From positions 20,568,501 to 20,632,500 of the forward strand of contig JAVTVX010000024.1 in NCBI GenBank assembly GCA_033439265.1: a stretch of DNA of 64,000 nucleotides, given 5' to 3'. This DNA comes from Dillenia suffruticosa (taxonomy: Eukaryota > Streptophyta > Magnoliopsida > Dilleniales > Dilleniaceae). The position numbers were made by a program, and so were the translations under genes. The notes under the pieces are model-generated. The model saw only the letters and a program-made list of their open reading frames with translations. It did no database searches and was not told the DNA's origin. Positions within the stretch are counted from its first letter, which is position 1. Every line of letters begins with the position of its first letter. Positions 11,623 to 21,170 of the stretch are shown in pieces.

Positions 11623-12391
11623 TGATGTGAACCCGTTGGATATAAAAACCCTAGAACCCACGAACAAATTAATTTAGCCCAAAAATCGTTCCAACGAATT
11701 ATTTGAACCGGTGGAATTAAAGATCTCAACCCTTGCCCTAAAGGAGGAAGAACCTAAGGTATATGACCTTAGACCCGTTTCTCACTAGATCAAGAACTTT
11801 GGTATAAAGATGGAATGAATGACGCCACAATCTAGATGGTTCGAAATCTAGATTGATAAGTCAAAGAACTAAACAAGACTCATATCTTGAATAAGTTCAA
11901 AGTTCTCAAAAGAACAAGACTTGTGTGAAGAATCCTCACAATTTTATTAATTCTCTCAAAAGTGTTGTCTTACACAATGTATAATGACCTATTTATAGCC
12001 TAAAGGTAAAACATAATTGGCAACTAAAAATTTAGTAACTCTCTAAACAATAAAGAATTAGGAAACTAAAAGTTACAAAAAAATAAGAATTAGGAAACTA
12101 AATAAATCAAACTACTTTGACCAAGTCTTGCTGCTATTTTCTTCATTTTCGTCCTCCCTTGGTTTTAGATAGTTTTGGGCCTTCTATTCTTCCAACTGGG
12201 CTTGTATAATAAGCATAATTAAGGCCCCTTTTAGTTCTTTATTTATTTGGGCTCCAATTTCTTGTTGTAAAGCCCCCTGAATTAAGTTATTCAGTGTTTC
12301 TTTGAATCTTTTAACTCGGGCCCTTGTGACCGGCCCAACTGGGACTTGAGTTGGATCTCGTGAATTCCTTGCAATCTTGATGATCTCATCA
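11623..12391 (-). repeat. 5' LTR of the chromovirus
   Basis: This is the partner of 5432-6196, four bases longer because of a 3-bp and a 1-bp indel. It is flanked on the right by the AAAGT target duplication. It carries a silent second copy of the coding tail found in the 3' LTR. Confidence 0.92.
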
Positions 12392-12882
12392 AAAGTGGCA
12401 TCTCTTCTAGGGATGGAAGGTTTCAAGACAAATGGTTTTGATTCTTGCATGTGATTTTAGGAAAGTCAAGCACCCTCCCTAACTATAAAAGGAGAGTTTG
12501 CATGGCTGTAGAAGCCATTTCAACGAAAATGAGAGATACGAGGAAATGAAGAGAGAAACAACAAGGGGTTGAGGGAGCTTTCTTCAGAATAATAATAGAG
12601 TTTGCTAATGTAAGGGTGTAAACAACAGGAGTTGGATTAGACAAGTTCTCGAGTGAGAGAGTTAGAATAGGGTATGTCGAGTGAGTGAACTCTCGGGTAT
12701 AGGAGTTGTTTCAGGGGAAACTTGTTAAACCTTTTGGGTACTTATCCTTGTACATTGAGTTTTGAGTATATAAAGATTTGGAGAGAGTTTGCTTACTCTC
12801 TATTATTGCCGAGGGAGTGATAGGGAGTAGCCAAACAGGCTAGGTGCTGAGTTCACTGCACGGGATAGTGATTTGCAATCAC
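12392..12882 (+). repeat. LTR copy B, right piece
   Basis: It resumes the homology to LTR A exactly where 5431 left off (ctctcctagggatgg equivalent, then a TATA box in ctataaaagg). It stops about 45 bp short of the LTR end and is joined there to gag sequence in the opposite orientation. Confidence 0.75.
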
Positions 12883-13800
12883 TACTGCCTTTGGCCTTGC
12901 TGCTTGAGCTCAGGGACTCTTGCGTCTCCTTGCTGCTTGGGCTACTTGCTTGCCCTTGGCCTTTGGGCTGGGATTAGCCAATGAGACAGTCACCTTGAAC
13001 TCCATTAATGCATCCATTGTAGTTATGGCCGATGGCAAGTCCTTGACCCCCTGCCTCCTCAATTCTATCTGTACCCATGTTTGAAGGCTAGATATAAAGT
13101 TGAAGAGTTTTTCCTCTTCGGTCATGTTGTGAATCCAACAAAACCAATGAGAACTATCTCACATAGTCTTGGACAGTTCTGGTGTGTCTCCGCTTCTTCA
13201 AGCTTTCTCATGCTAGCCACCTTGTATTGTAAGGAAGGAATTACCCCCATAGCTCCCTTTTCAGCTCTAGACATGTTGAAATCTGTGGTCGCCCCTGATG
13301 TATGTCCTGTTGTGCCCTTGTGCGAAACCATAGTTTAGCATCTTCATCCAAGTACATGGTTACTATCATGATTTGCTGATTCTTGATATCCTTGCTGCCT
13401 TGGAGTTGTTTTCCATATCCTATAGGAAGTTATCCAACTCCCTGGTTGATCTCACCCCATTGAAGGTTTTTGCCTCCAGGACCTTCATGCGTGATGAAGA
13501 GGGCTTGGCCTACTCCCTAACAGTGGTCGCAACTGCTTGCTTTAGGATGTAGATATCCTCTTCTAACCCCTCGAGCCTTTCTTGCTAAGCATCATACTCG
13601 AGAGTGGATGTTGATTCCATTGTCTCACCCCCAGTTCCCAAAGTCTCCATCAAAGCTTGCATGCCTAACACCTCATTGGCCAATCATTCCACCCATTGGA
13701 ACAAAAAGACATCCAAAGTTAGTTCCGGAATGTAAGTACTTCTTTAATTTGCATCACTCTTTTCGGAGTGTTGCTGCTCTTGTCTACCATGGATCAAAAT
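12883..13800 (-). pseudogene. Broken gag region of the old LTR family, first copy
   Basis: The minus-strand frame at 12910-13125 reads as a Gag core (EEEKLFNFISSLQTWVQ). Sequence nearer the PBS encodes a coiled-coil-like N-terminus. No protease, reverse transcriptase or integrase follows, because the copy ends where it meets LTR copy B. It is interrupted several times. The family may be one that carries gag only, but the truncation prevents a firm statement. Confidence 0.7.
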
Positions 13801-13801
13801 A

Positions 13802-13813
13802 CTCTGATACCAA
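13802..13813 (-). other. Primer-binding site between gag and LTR copy C
   Basis: The plus strand actctgatacca, reverse complement tggtatcagagt, matches the initiator tRNA-Met type with one change at the end. Confidence 0.65.
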
Positions 13814-13814
13814 C

Positions 13815-14630
13815 CTATCGCATGGGCTAAAATCCTTCCTAAATTTTTTGCCCAAATGATCATAACTTACTACCTAGTACAGTGAAATCAGTGCCTAGCC
13901 TACTTGGTTACTCTCCCTATTACTCCCTCGGCAATGATGGCAAGTAAGCAAAACACTCAAGTAATAACCTTTATACACTCAAAACTCAATGTACAAGGAT
14001 AAGTGCCCGAAAGGTTTTACAAGTTTTGTTTGAAACAATCCTACACCCAAGAGCTCACCTGCTTGGCATGCCCTATTCTAGTTCTCCCACCTAAGAGTTT
14101 GTGTAATCCAACCCTTATTGTTTACATCCTTACAATAGCAAACCCTATTGCCCTTCTAAAGAAAGCTCCTCCAGCCCCTTGTTTCTCTCTTCCTTTCCTC
14201 GTGTCTCTCTTTTCTCTCGAGATATCTTCTGTAGCCCTACAAGCTTTCCTTTTATAACTGGAGGAGGTGCTTGACTTTTCCAAAGTCACATCTAAGAATC
14301 AAGGTCATTTTTTTTTGGAATCTTTCATCCTTAAGGGAGATGCCACTTTTCTTATTAGATGAAATCAAGAGCTTGCCTTCTTAAACTTATAGCTGCAATA
14401 TTTGAATTCAAAGACTTGCCTGAATTGTAGCTTGGACTTGGAGAGCTTTCCTCTTTTGGTGTGCCTAGGTTTTCCTTTCTTGCAAAACATCCCTTATATC
14501 ATGGTTTGGTCAAAGAGAATCTTCATTCATTGCCTGCAGCCGCAATATTCCTTTCCTAGACTTGCCCTGTTGAAGCTTGGACCACGGATCCCTTTCCTTT
14601 TGTGCATGACCACCTTCCCTTGCTAGCCAC
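13815..14630 (-). repeat. LTR copy C, minus orientation, truncated
   Basis: It matches the reverse complement of LTR A over about 800 bp, including the TATA region (plus strand ccttttataact near 14249) and the end near catgtcc at 4517. It then changes abruptly into a second gag copy at about 14631. Confidence 0.75.
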
Positions 14631-15450
14631 CATGAAGTCCATTAATGCATCTGCTGCAGCTATGATCGATGGCAAGTCCTTGACCCCATGCCTCCTCAAT
14701 TCTGCCTGCGCCCATGGTTGAAGGTCAGAGATGAAGTTAAAGAGTTTGTTCTCTTCAGTCATGTTGTAAATCTCCAGCCGATAAGAAGTCTTTCATATAG
14801 TCTCGGATAGCTCCTATGTGTCTCAATAAATAAATAAACTTTCCTTTGTTAACCACCCTATACTACAAGAAAGGAACTTCCCCTGCAGTTCCCTTTTCAG
14901 CTCCAACTATGTTGAAATTTGTGGTTGCCCTCGTTCACGTCCTGTTGTGCCTGGGTGCGCCACCACAGTTTGGCATCCTTGCCCAATTACATGGTTGCCA
15001 TCATAACTTGCTAATTTCTAATATCCTTACTGCCTTGAAGTAGTGCTCTATATCCCACAAGAAGTTATCCAACTCCTTAGCCGATCTCGCCCTATTAACG
15101 GTTTTTGGCTCCAAGACCTTCATGCATGATGAAAAGGGCTTGGCTTGCTCTCTAGTAGTGGCTACAACTTCTTGCTTTAGGATGGAGATCTCCTCTTCTA
15201 ACTTCTTGAGTCCTTCCTATAAAGCCTCGTACTTGGAGACACTAAGGCTTGTGGTTGTTGATTCCATGGCCTTTACCCTGGTTTCCAAAGTTTCTATTGG
15301 ATCTTGCATGCCTAAGATCTCCTCGACTAATCGTTCTACCTATTGGAACAAACAGACATTCAGAGTTGACTTCGGGATGCGATGCCTAACACTTTTTCAA
15401 TCCACACCACTCCCCTGAGTATTGCTGCTCATGTCCACCATGGATCAAGA
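14631..15450 (-). pseudogene. Broken gag region of the old LTR family, second copy
   Basis: The minus-strand frame 14556-14762 reads TEENKLFNFISDLQPWAQ, a diverged repeat of the Gag core at 12910-13125. It covers about the same part of gag as the first copy and is also interrupted several times. With its PBS and LTR stub (15464-15672), it makes a second gag-PBS-LTR block in the same orientation. Confidence 0.7.
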
Positions 15451-15463
15451 TGCTATGATACTA

Positions 15464-15672
15464 ACTTATCACACGGGCTAAAATCTTCCCTAATTTTTTT
15501 GCCCAAGTGATCATAACCCACTGCCCTGTGTAGTGAACTCTGCGTCTAGCCTATTTGGTCACTCTTCCTAGCACTCCCTCAACAATAATGAAAAGTAAGC
15601 AAAACACTTAATCAAGCTATGAGATAATTCACTCCCAACCTTTATACACTCAAAACTCACTATAGAGGATAA
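15464..15672 (-). repeat. LTR copy D, short stub
   Basis: It follows a decayed PBS (plus strand gctatgatacta, about 15451-15462). It matches the first 210 bp of LTR copy C, ending near ggataagtgcc. The rest of the LTR is missing. Confidence 0.65.
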
Positions 15673-15718
15673 GTGCCACTTTCATGGATAGGTCATACTT
15701 GAGGAGTGAGCAGATTTT

Positions 15719-15836
15719 GATCCCATTTGGAAGCAATTTAAGGTTGAAATTTACTAAGTAGTTGTTGATCCCATTTGGAAGCAATTTAAGGTTGAAATTT
15801 ACTAAGTAGTTGTTGATCCTATTTGGAAGCAATTTA
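15719..15836. repeat. 48-bp tandem repeat, about 2.5 copies
   Basis: Units start at 15719, 15767 and 15815 with gatcc(c/t)atttggaagc. The two full copies look identical and the third is cut after 22 bases with one change. It lies just beyond the LTR cluster. Confidence 0.9.
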
Positions 15837-15988
15837 CTCTTGTCCCTTGTGTCTGTCTCACCTTGGTATCCTCAAACTTCATAGATGTCATAACAACCTA
15901 TTAATTCAACATACTATGTATCCTCAAAATCTTACTTATTACAAGCTCCATGGAAGTTTTGAACTTCAAATTCTATACCTTTGCTCAG

Positions 15989-16084
15989 ACCACTGCATTG
16001 GATATTTATGTTTGGTGGCGGGACAATGTTGTTTCTATAGGAGATAAGCCTGAAATTTACTTTGTGCGGCACCTCTTTGATTGA
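15989..16084 (+). CDS. Possible exon, unrecognised
   Basis: After a pyrimidine-rich acceptor (ctttgctcag) an open frame reads TTALDIYVWWRDNVV then GDKPEIYFVRHLFD, stopping at 16082-16084. The composition looks protein-like, but there is no homology I can name and no clear donor. It may belong to the gene ending at 16835 or may be chance. Confidence 0.2.
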   Translation, partial: TTALDIYVWWRDNVVSIGDKPEIYFVRHLFD

Positions 16085-16564
16085 TTGATTATTTCTCTTG
16101 GTAAAATATTTGGTGTATATATTGAACATGACTGGTTGTGGGCACAACAGAATGGGAGAGTGTGCACGTGAAACATGAAGGTTGTTTCTATGAAAGAATT
16201 CATGGATCTAAGATCTTGTTCAACAGCAACTCTCATAGTTTTATTGCTTCTTTTAACTTAAAATTCCTTTTATCCACGTCCTCTAATGTAGTCTCCAACA
16301 AATAGAGATTCCATTTTGGAGGCTATATTATGACAATAAAATCTAAAATAATTCTTGATCTGTGATGACCATAACATCACTTAAAAGATATTGAAACATG
16401 ATTTTAGATGTTTTCAGTAGTTAATATGTTGTTTTCATTTTCTTAGGACTTAAAACTTATATTTTGAAGTCATCATTTGATTTATTTACTATTTTGTGTC
16501 TCATTAAGAGTCTTGTTCTTTCGGATCTTTCATATCAGAAATTCTCTTTGTTGATGTTGTATAG

Positions 16565-16835
16565 TTCTGCTCTGTTTGCATATAACAGAAGGCAATCTTT
16601 AGAAAGGTCATTTTTTACCATGGGTCATGCCCTTGTATCTAATCCTGAATGTTTAGAGAACACAGTAGCATCTTTAAACCTTTTTATATTGAACACAAAA
16701 AATGAAGATAAGAAAGAGAACACCAAAAGCTATTCTATAGTGCAAAGATGGAACTTATTGCTAGGATATTTGGGAATTGTTCTATTCTTCATGCTTTCTG
16801 CTTCTCTTTGGGCTCATGTAGCACAGATGTTTTAG
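16565..16835 (+). CDS. Probable terminal exon of an unrecognised gene with a C-terminal membrane helix
   Basis: After an acceptor-like gttgtatag, the frame reads SALFAYNRRQSLERSFF, continues through a polar stretch (NTKNEDKKENTK) and ends in a hydrophobic helix (LLLGYLGIVLFFMLSASLW) and HVAQMF before the stop at 16833-16835. The frame is open back to 16449, so the exon could be longer, but the upstream translation looks intronic. About 130 bp downstream an aataaa box (near 16967) fits a polyadenylation signal. Upstream exons were not found. The LTR cluster ending at 15672 may separate or have removed them. I do not recognise the protein. Confidence 0.4.
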
Positions 16836-16965
16836 GATATAGCCTTGAGGACTCGAGTGGAGTTGGAAAGTAGTCCTCCGTTGGTTTTCATGTGCTTTCT
16901 ATAGCCTATGAGGATTTATGATACATTGAGCCTTTTGTAATTTTTTCCTCATTAACACAATTTTT

Positions 16966-16973
16966 TTAATAAA
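16966..16973 (+). promoter_or_regulatory. Possible polyadenylation signal
   Basis: An AATAAA hexamer lies about 130 bp after the stop codon at 16835, within AT-rich sequence expected of a plant 3' UTR. Confidence 0.3.
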
Positions 16974-17286
16974 AAAGAATCATCCCAGAGGAGTCAAATA
17001 TAAATTTAGGTTGGTCATCTTTTGATACCAATAGTTCAAGGCATTCATAGGAATTCACATGGTGACCATTGTGCATCGGTAGCTAGATGGATGTTGAATT
17101 TTTCCTTTTTGTTTTCCTCTTTTGGACTTCCAAAGTCAATAGTTGCTCAACACTGAGACATCTTGCTCCTTCACTCAAAGTTTTCCAACTTTGAGCGATC
17201 TAGGCCAAAGTTAGCGAGGCTGTATTTGACTTTCATTAATATTGCATATTCAATGAAGCTACAAGCTGTCATATGCACTAAGAGTT

Positions 17287-17640
17287 AATTATATGTTCAG
17301 TCTCTAAACTTTGCTCCATTTTCACAAATTAGTCCCTATAATTAGAAATATTATCTTGTGACCCTCAAACTTTCAAAATTGTAACGTATTAGTTTTCTGT
17401 TACTGATAATGATAGGGTGGCCGCTAAATGCTGACGTAAACTGATGTGACAGTCTACGTGGACATACAGATACTAATATGTTATTGCCAGGTCATCGGCT
17501 CTAATACCTCATGTTGCCACATCAGCGTATTGTTGATGTGGCAGTGCCATGCAATTTAACTGTTGACGTGGTTCAACTATGTCAGCACAAGGTGGACATT
17601 ATGGTCTCTTCATTGCCTAGTGTGTAATTTTATCTTTTCA
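17287..17640. repeat. Dispersed-repeat-like segment upstream of the GRF remnant
   Basis: The wording (agtctctaaacttt, ttagtccctataa, and many gatgtggca or acgtgg motifs) is typical of non-coding ends of plant DNA transposons that carry captured genes. I searched by eye for an inverted partner to the right of the GRF remnant and did not find one, so no element is bounded. Confidence 0.3.
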
Positions 17641-17846
17641 CTCCATTCTTTCTACTCAATAGAGAGAGAGATTGAGAATTGGAATTATAGAGAGAGCATT
17701 TCAAGGGTAAGTTGAGTGATCTCTCTCACTCTCATTCTCTCTCATAATCTCAATGTGATCAAAGGTTTAAGGAGTAAAGATTCCTCTTGCACTTTCTCTC
17801 TTGATCTCTCTCTCTCTCCCTCTCTCTAAAAGTTTAGGATTTTGAA

Positions 17847-18466
17847 ATGGAAGAAGTTCTGTTGAAGTGCAGATGCGATCTCAATGCCATCTTAGTGACT
17901 TCATTGACCTCTTGGAACCTTCACAGAGGTTCTACGGTTGCCCTAACTTCTGAGTAAGTTGAGTAATTTTTTTTGAAACATGATTTCAAAAATTAATGCA
18001 AGGGCAATATTCTCCATTTTTTAAACACCATCCCATATATGAAATTTTCTCTATTTTTAATATAGGATGGGAATGTTTGTGATTTTTTCCAATAGTATGA
18101 TCCACCATTGTCTGATCGAGCAATTGGAGTCATCTCAGGACTCGAAACAAAATTGAAGAGGAAAAGATAAGATGCAATTTTGTGGTTGCTGATTTTAACA
18201 TGAGGATGGCAGCTTCAAGTAGCATGATTGAGAGGCTAAAGAAGGAAAATCAGCTTTTGACTCTGCAAAAATTAGAGATGGAGGAAATTTGTTTGAAGAT
18301 GAAGATAGAGATTTTAAGGCTGCAAAAGAATAATGTTCAACAACAACGATATTTTAGGATTAGATGTGTTTGGGTAATAATAACTGTTGTAGTTTTTATA
18401 TTTGCTTTCATGTTTAAAAATGAAAGGAGTGGAAACTCTGTTTTGTCTTTGGCTAGAAAAGTGTAA
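17847..18466 (+). pseudogene. GRF zinc-finger protein remnant (At4g04775-like) with C-terminal coiled coil and membrane helix
   Basis: From ATG 17847 the frame reads MEEVLLKCRCDLNAILVT, the first half of a GRF zinc finger. The second half (RFYGCPNF) is in another frame, so one frameshift lies near 17930. An intron-like gap (from about 17950 to 18090) is followed by YDPPLSDRAIGVISG. The open frame 18182-18466 then gives a coiled coil (MIERLKKENQLLTLQKLEME) and a membrane helix (VWVIITVVVFIFAFMF). The order GRF finger, coiled coil, C-terminal helix is that of a large plant family of unknown function, often found in transposon-rich DNA. The C-terminal part is preserved better than the finger. 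Confidence 0.7.
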
Positions 18467-18469
18467 AAT

Positions 18470-19420
18470 ACTGTTGTAAAATATGACTGAATGAAGGAAT
18501 TAATGAAGCAATGCAATTGAATTTGTCCAAATATGTTCATAAAAAATTGGTTCAATTGGTGCATGTGACTGGAATTGGTTAAATTGGTGAATGAAGCAAT
18601 GTAGAAAGCTTACAGCATAAACCTAACAAAATTGGTCTCAATCATCAACAATATAGAGACGTTCAATATCACAATTCAATATAGAAAACTTACATCAAAA
18701 TTCAGAACTACAAAGACTTTCAACATCACAATAAAGGGTTTCAAAATTACTGTTTCATCATCACAATAGTGTTTCAAAATTACTGCAGATATCTATTTGA
18801 ATGCAATAAACAATTGATTCACTTTGTTTAGACACAATCTCTCTCTCTTTTCTCCTACTTTGTCTCAAGCTTTCTTTCTCTCTCTCTCTTCGATATATTA
18901 AAAAAAAAACGAAATGATTTCTTCTTTCAAGAAATGTAGAAAAAAAAACCCTAATGTCTTATTCCGGGAAGTGGAAAGACCATAACAAATATTTTCTATA
19001 AATCTTTCACATTTTTTGCATATAATTTTTTTGTCCTACGTGTTATTGTGGAGCGTGAACATTTCTAGGACATTTAACAATATATATATATATTAACAAA
19101 ATTAAAAGAAAGACTCTCAATACAAAGCTAATTTTGCCATTTTATCTCTATTTTTATCAATTTTATATTTGAATAAATTTTGGTGAAAAGGTGTATACTC
19201 TAATTTACCATTAATTTTGATCTATGTCGTATTCCTCAAGATCGTTTTCCTGTGCTTTATTAGCAATCTGTAGCTGCCTCCCTTTGCCCATTTATATCAA
19301 CATTTGCGGTACTTGCAAGTAACAATATGCAGAACTAGAGTTTTAGAACTCAAGCCTCCATGTACGTATGAAAGGCCTGATGTCCAGAATCTACATTGAG
19401 AAAGAGATTTGAAAGACTAC
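18470..19420. other. Intergenic sequence, low-complexity stretches only
   Basis: It holds a CT-rich tract (18838-18892), an A run near 18900 and a short TA repeat at 19081-19092. I see no gene or bounded repeat. The last 100 bases may be the 5' UTR of the LINE that follows. Confidence 0.4.
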
Positions 19421-21133
19421 ATGGAAGGGGAGCACAGCAACCCAAAAGAGATCAGCGAAGAGATGGACCTCCTCTAGAGGAGCAACAAAAAAGTCAAGCA
19501 AAACAAGGGTTCTGATGAAACTCAACCCATGCCATCCTTTAGAGACATGCTACTTGGGCAGTCATGTGAGAACAGATTCGAGGCAATGGATGAGGAAACA
19601 GGTTCTGTTTCTAATTACGAAGGCTACCTAGAGGAAGATGCCCCAAGCGAATATGCTGGTCAAATGCCAACTATCCCAGTGTCAAACGAGAAACTAAAAG
19701 AATTATGGAAACCTTGACGAAATTCTCTAATAATCAAACTGCTAAGAAAGGACATCGGCTACCATCTAATGAACACTAAGATATACCTACTGTAGAAAAA
19801 TGAAGGTGCAGTAGAACTCCTAGACCTGGGTGCAGGCTTCTTCCTTGCCAAATTCGCTCTAAAACAAGACTACATCCATACCCTAACAGGTGGTCCTTGG
19901 ATGATCCACGACCACTACTTAATAGTGAAAAAATGGCACCCATGGTTCCAAGCGCAGTCAGAGAAAATTACCTCCACCGCAGTCTGGATCCACCTCCCGC
20001 ACCTACCAATAGAGTTCTTTGATGAAGACATCCTCTTTGAAATTGGGCGCGCCATTGGGAAATCCATAAAAGTAGATACCAACACAACCAATGCTCTTAC
20101 GGGGAAATTCGCAAGAATCTGCATCAAAGTCGATCTAAACAAACCCCTGGTGTCCAGAATCTACATTCAACATAAAGTCCAAAGGGTGGAGTACAAGGGT
20201 CTCCACACCCTGTGCTTCATTTGCGGAAGATTCAGTCGCAAGAGTGAAAATTGTGAAGAAATCAACAGTAGGGAGACTCAGGAATGCCATACCAATTTAC
20301 CAGAAGGATCGACTCTGACCAAACTCACAGCGACCGGAAAAGAGAATAGGGATGAAGGCTTGGACCCATGGATGCTGGTAACCCGAAAACTGAGAGTTAC
20401 CAAAAATGGTAACCTGAAAGATCGCAGCAACAAAGAAGAGTTTCTGAAAAACAAGTTCACAAACCTAAGGGAAGTCAACAACTCCTTGGACTTCAAAAAC
20501 CCTACATCTACTGAGCTCACAGTGGTCTCTGCCGAGAGATCTCAGATGGGACACAGCTTAGGAGCTACGCGTGGGAAAGAAAAGAAGACAAACGAGGGAA
20601 ATAACATAGGCATGAAAGCTGCACAAACTCAGACAGCATTGCAGAGGATGAGCAGTCTGCGTCAGGAGGAGAAACCAATTAGTGAAGCTGATCAGGGACT
20701 GTTCAATGATAAGTACTTCGAGAAAAGGACTCTTGTTAATGTCGGGCCAAAAACCTCAATTCAAACCGGTTGGGCCTCCAAGTTAAATGAGCCTAGCATA
20801 AGACCTTTGGGCTTGTTGAAGAGGAAAAATGATCTTTAGCCCAGTAGTTCTGTCATCAGCCCAGACAAGATTGGAACTAGTGACAACAAGCCTGAAGAGC
20901 CCACAAGTCCTGGTCCATCTAACATGATCGGGAATAGGCCTTTCATCTTTGACCCGGGAGACGCACTTCACAGGAGGGTCTCTAGCTTTTCAAATACAAT
21001 GGTCTCCAGCCTTCCCAGGACTCCTCTGGCGTGCGATGGGGAGGACAACAACATGGTTTGGGATAATAGGCTTCATCAATTGAACAAGGAAGTGATTGCC
21101 AATGAAACCAGCATGGCATGTGATAGCAACTGA
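19421..21133 (+). pseudogene. LINE ORF1 (DUF4283 plus zinc knuckle), with in-frame stops
   Basis: The frame runs from ATG 19421 to the stop at 21131-21133 (about 570 codons) without a frameshift. It has in-frame stops at 19475 (TAG), 19715 (TGA), 19793 (TAG) and 20837 (TAG). The first three sit where the family has tryptophan, so each is a G-to-A change of the kind produced by decay of methylated cytosine. The DUF4283 part includes GAGFFLAKFALKQDY and LTGGPWMIHDHYLIV. The knuckle reads CFICGRFSRKSENC, where the expected histidine is replaced, so metal binding would be impaired. The protein normally coats LINE RNA. Confidence 0.88.
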
Positions 21134-21170
21134 TTAGGGCTCTTCTCTCCTTCCTTCCTTTCTTTCCCCT

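Larger units (their letters stand above)
5432..12391 (-). mobile_element. Young, whole-looking CRM-like chromovirus (Ty3/gypsy LTR retrotransposon)
   Basis: This 6,960-bp element is read on the minus strand. It has LTRs TG...CA of 765 bp (5432-6196) and 769 bp (11623-12391), a PBS, a purine tract and one long gag-pol frame. A perfect 5-bp target duplication AAAGT flanks it (5427-5431 and 12392-12396). By eye the LTRs differ at about six substitutions and two small indels, under 1 percent. With a commonly used plant LTR rate near 1.3e-8 per site per year, this means a few hundred thousand years. The reverse transcriptase wording and the [12 protein letters not shown]-terminal motif point to the CRM branch of chromoviruses. 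Clade is from recall and not from a tree. It looks whole, and nothing here shows whether it is active. Confidence 0.93.

Noticed and set aside
11242-11667. Long lysine-rich open frames on the minus strand
   Set aside because: They are translations of a poly-purine tract in the chromovirus leader. Composition is extreme and no domain is present.
12184-12450. Separate 88-codon frame with the [11 protein letters not shown] motif
   Set aside because: It is the LTR-borne duplicate of the polyprotein tail in the 5' LTR and not a gene.
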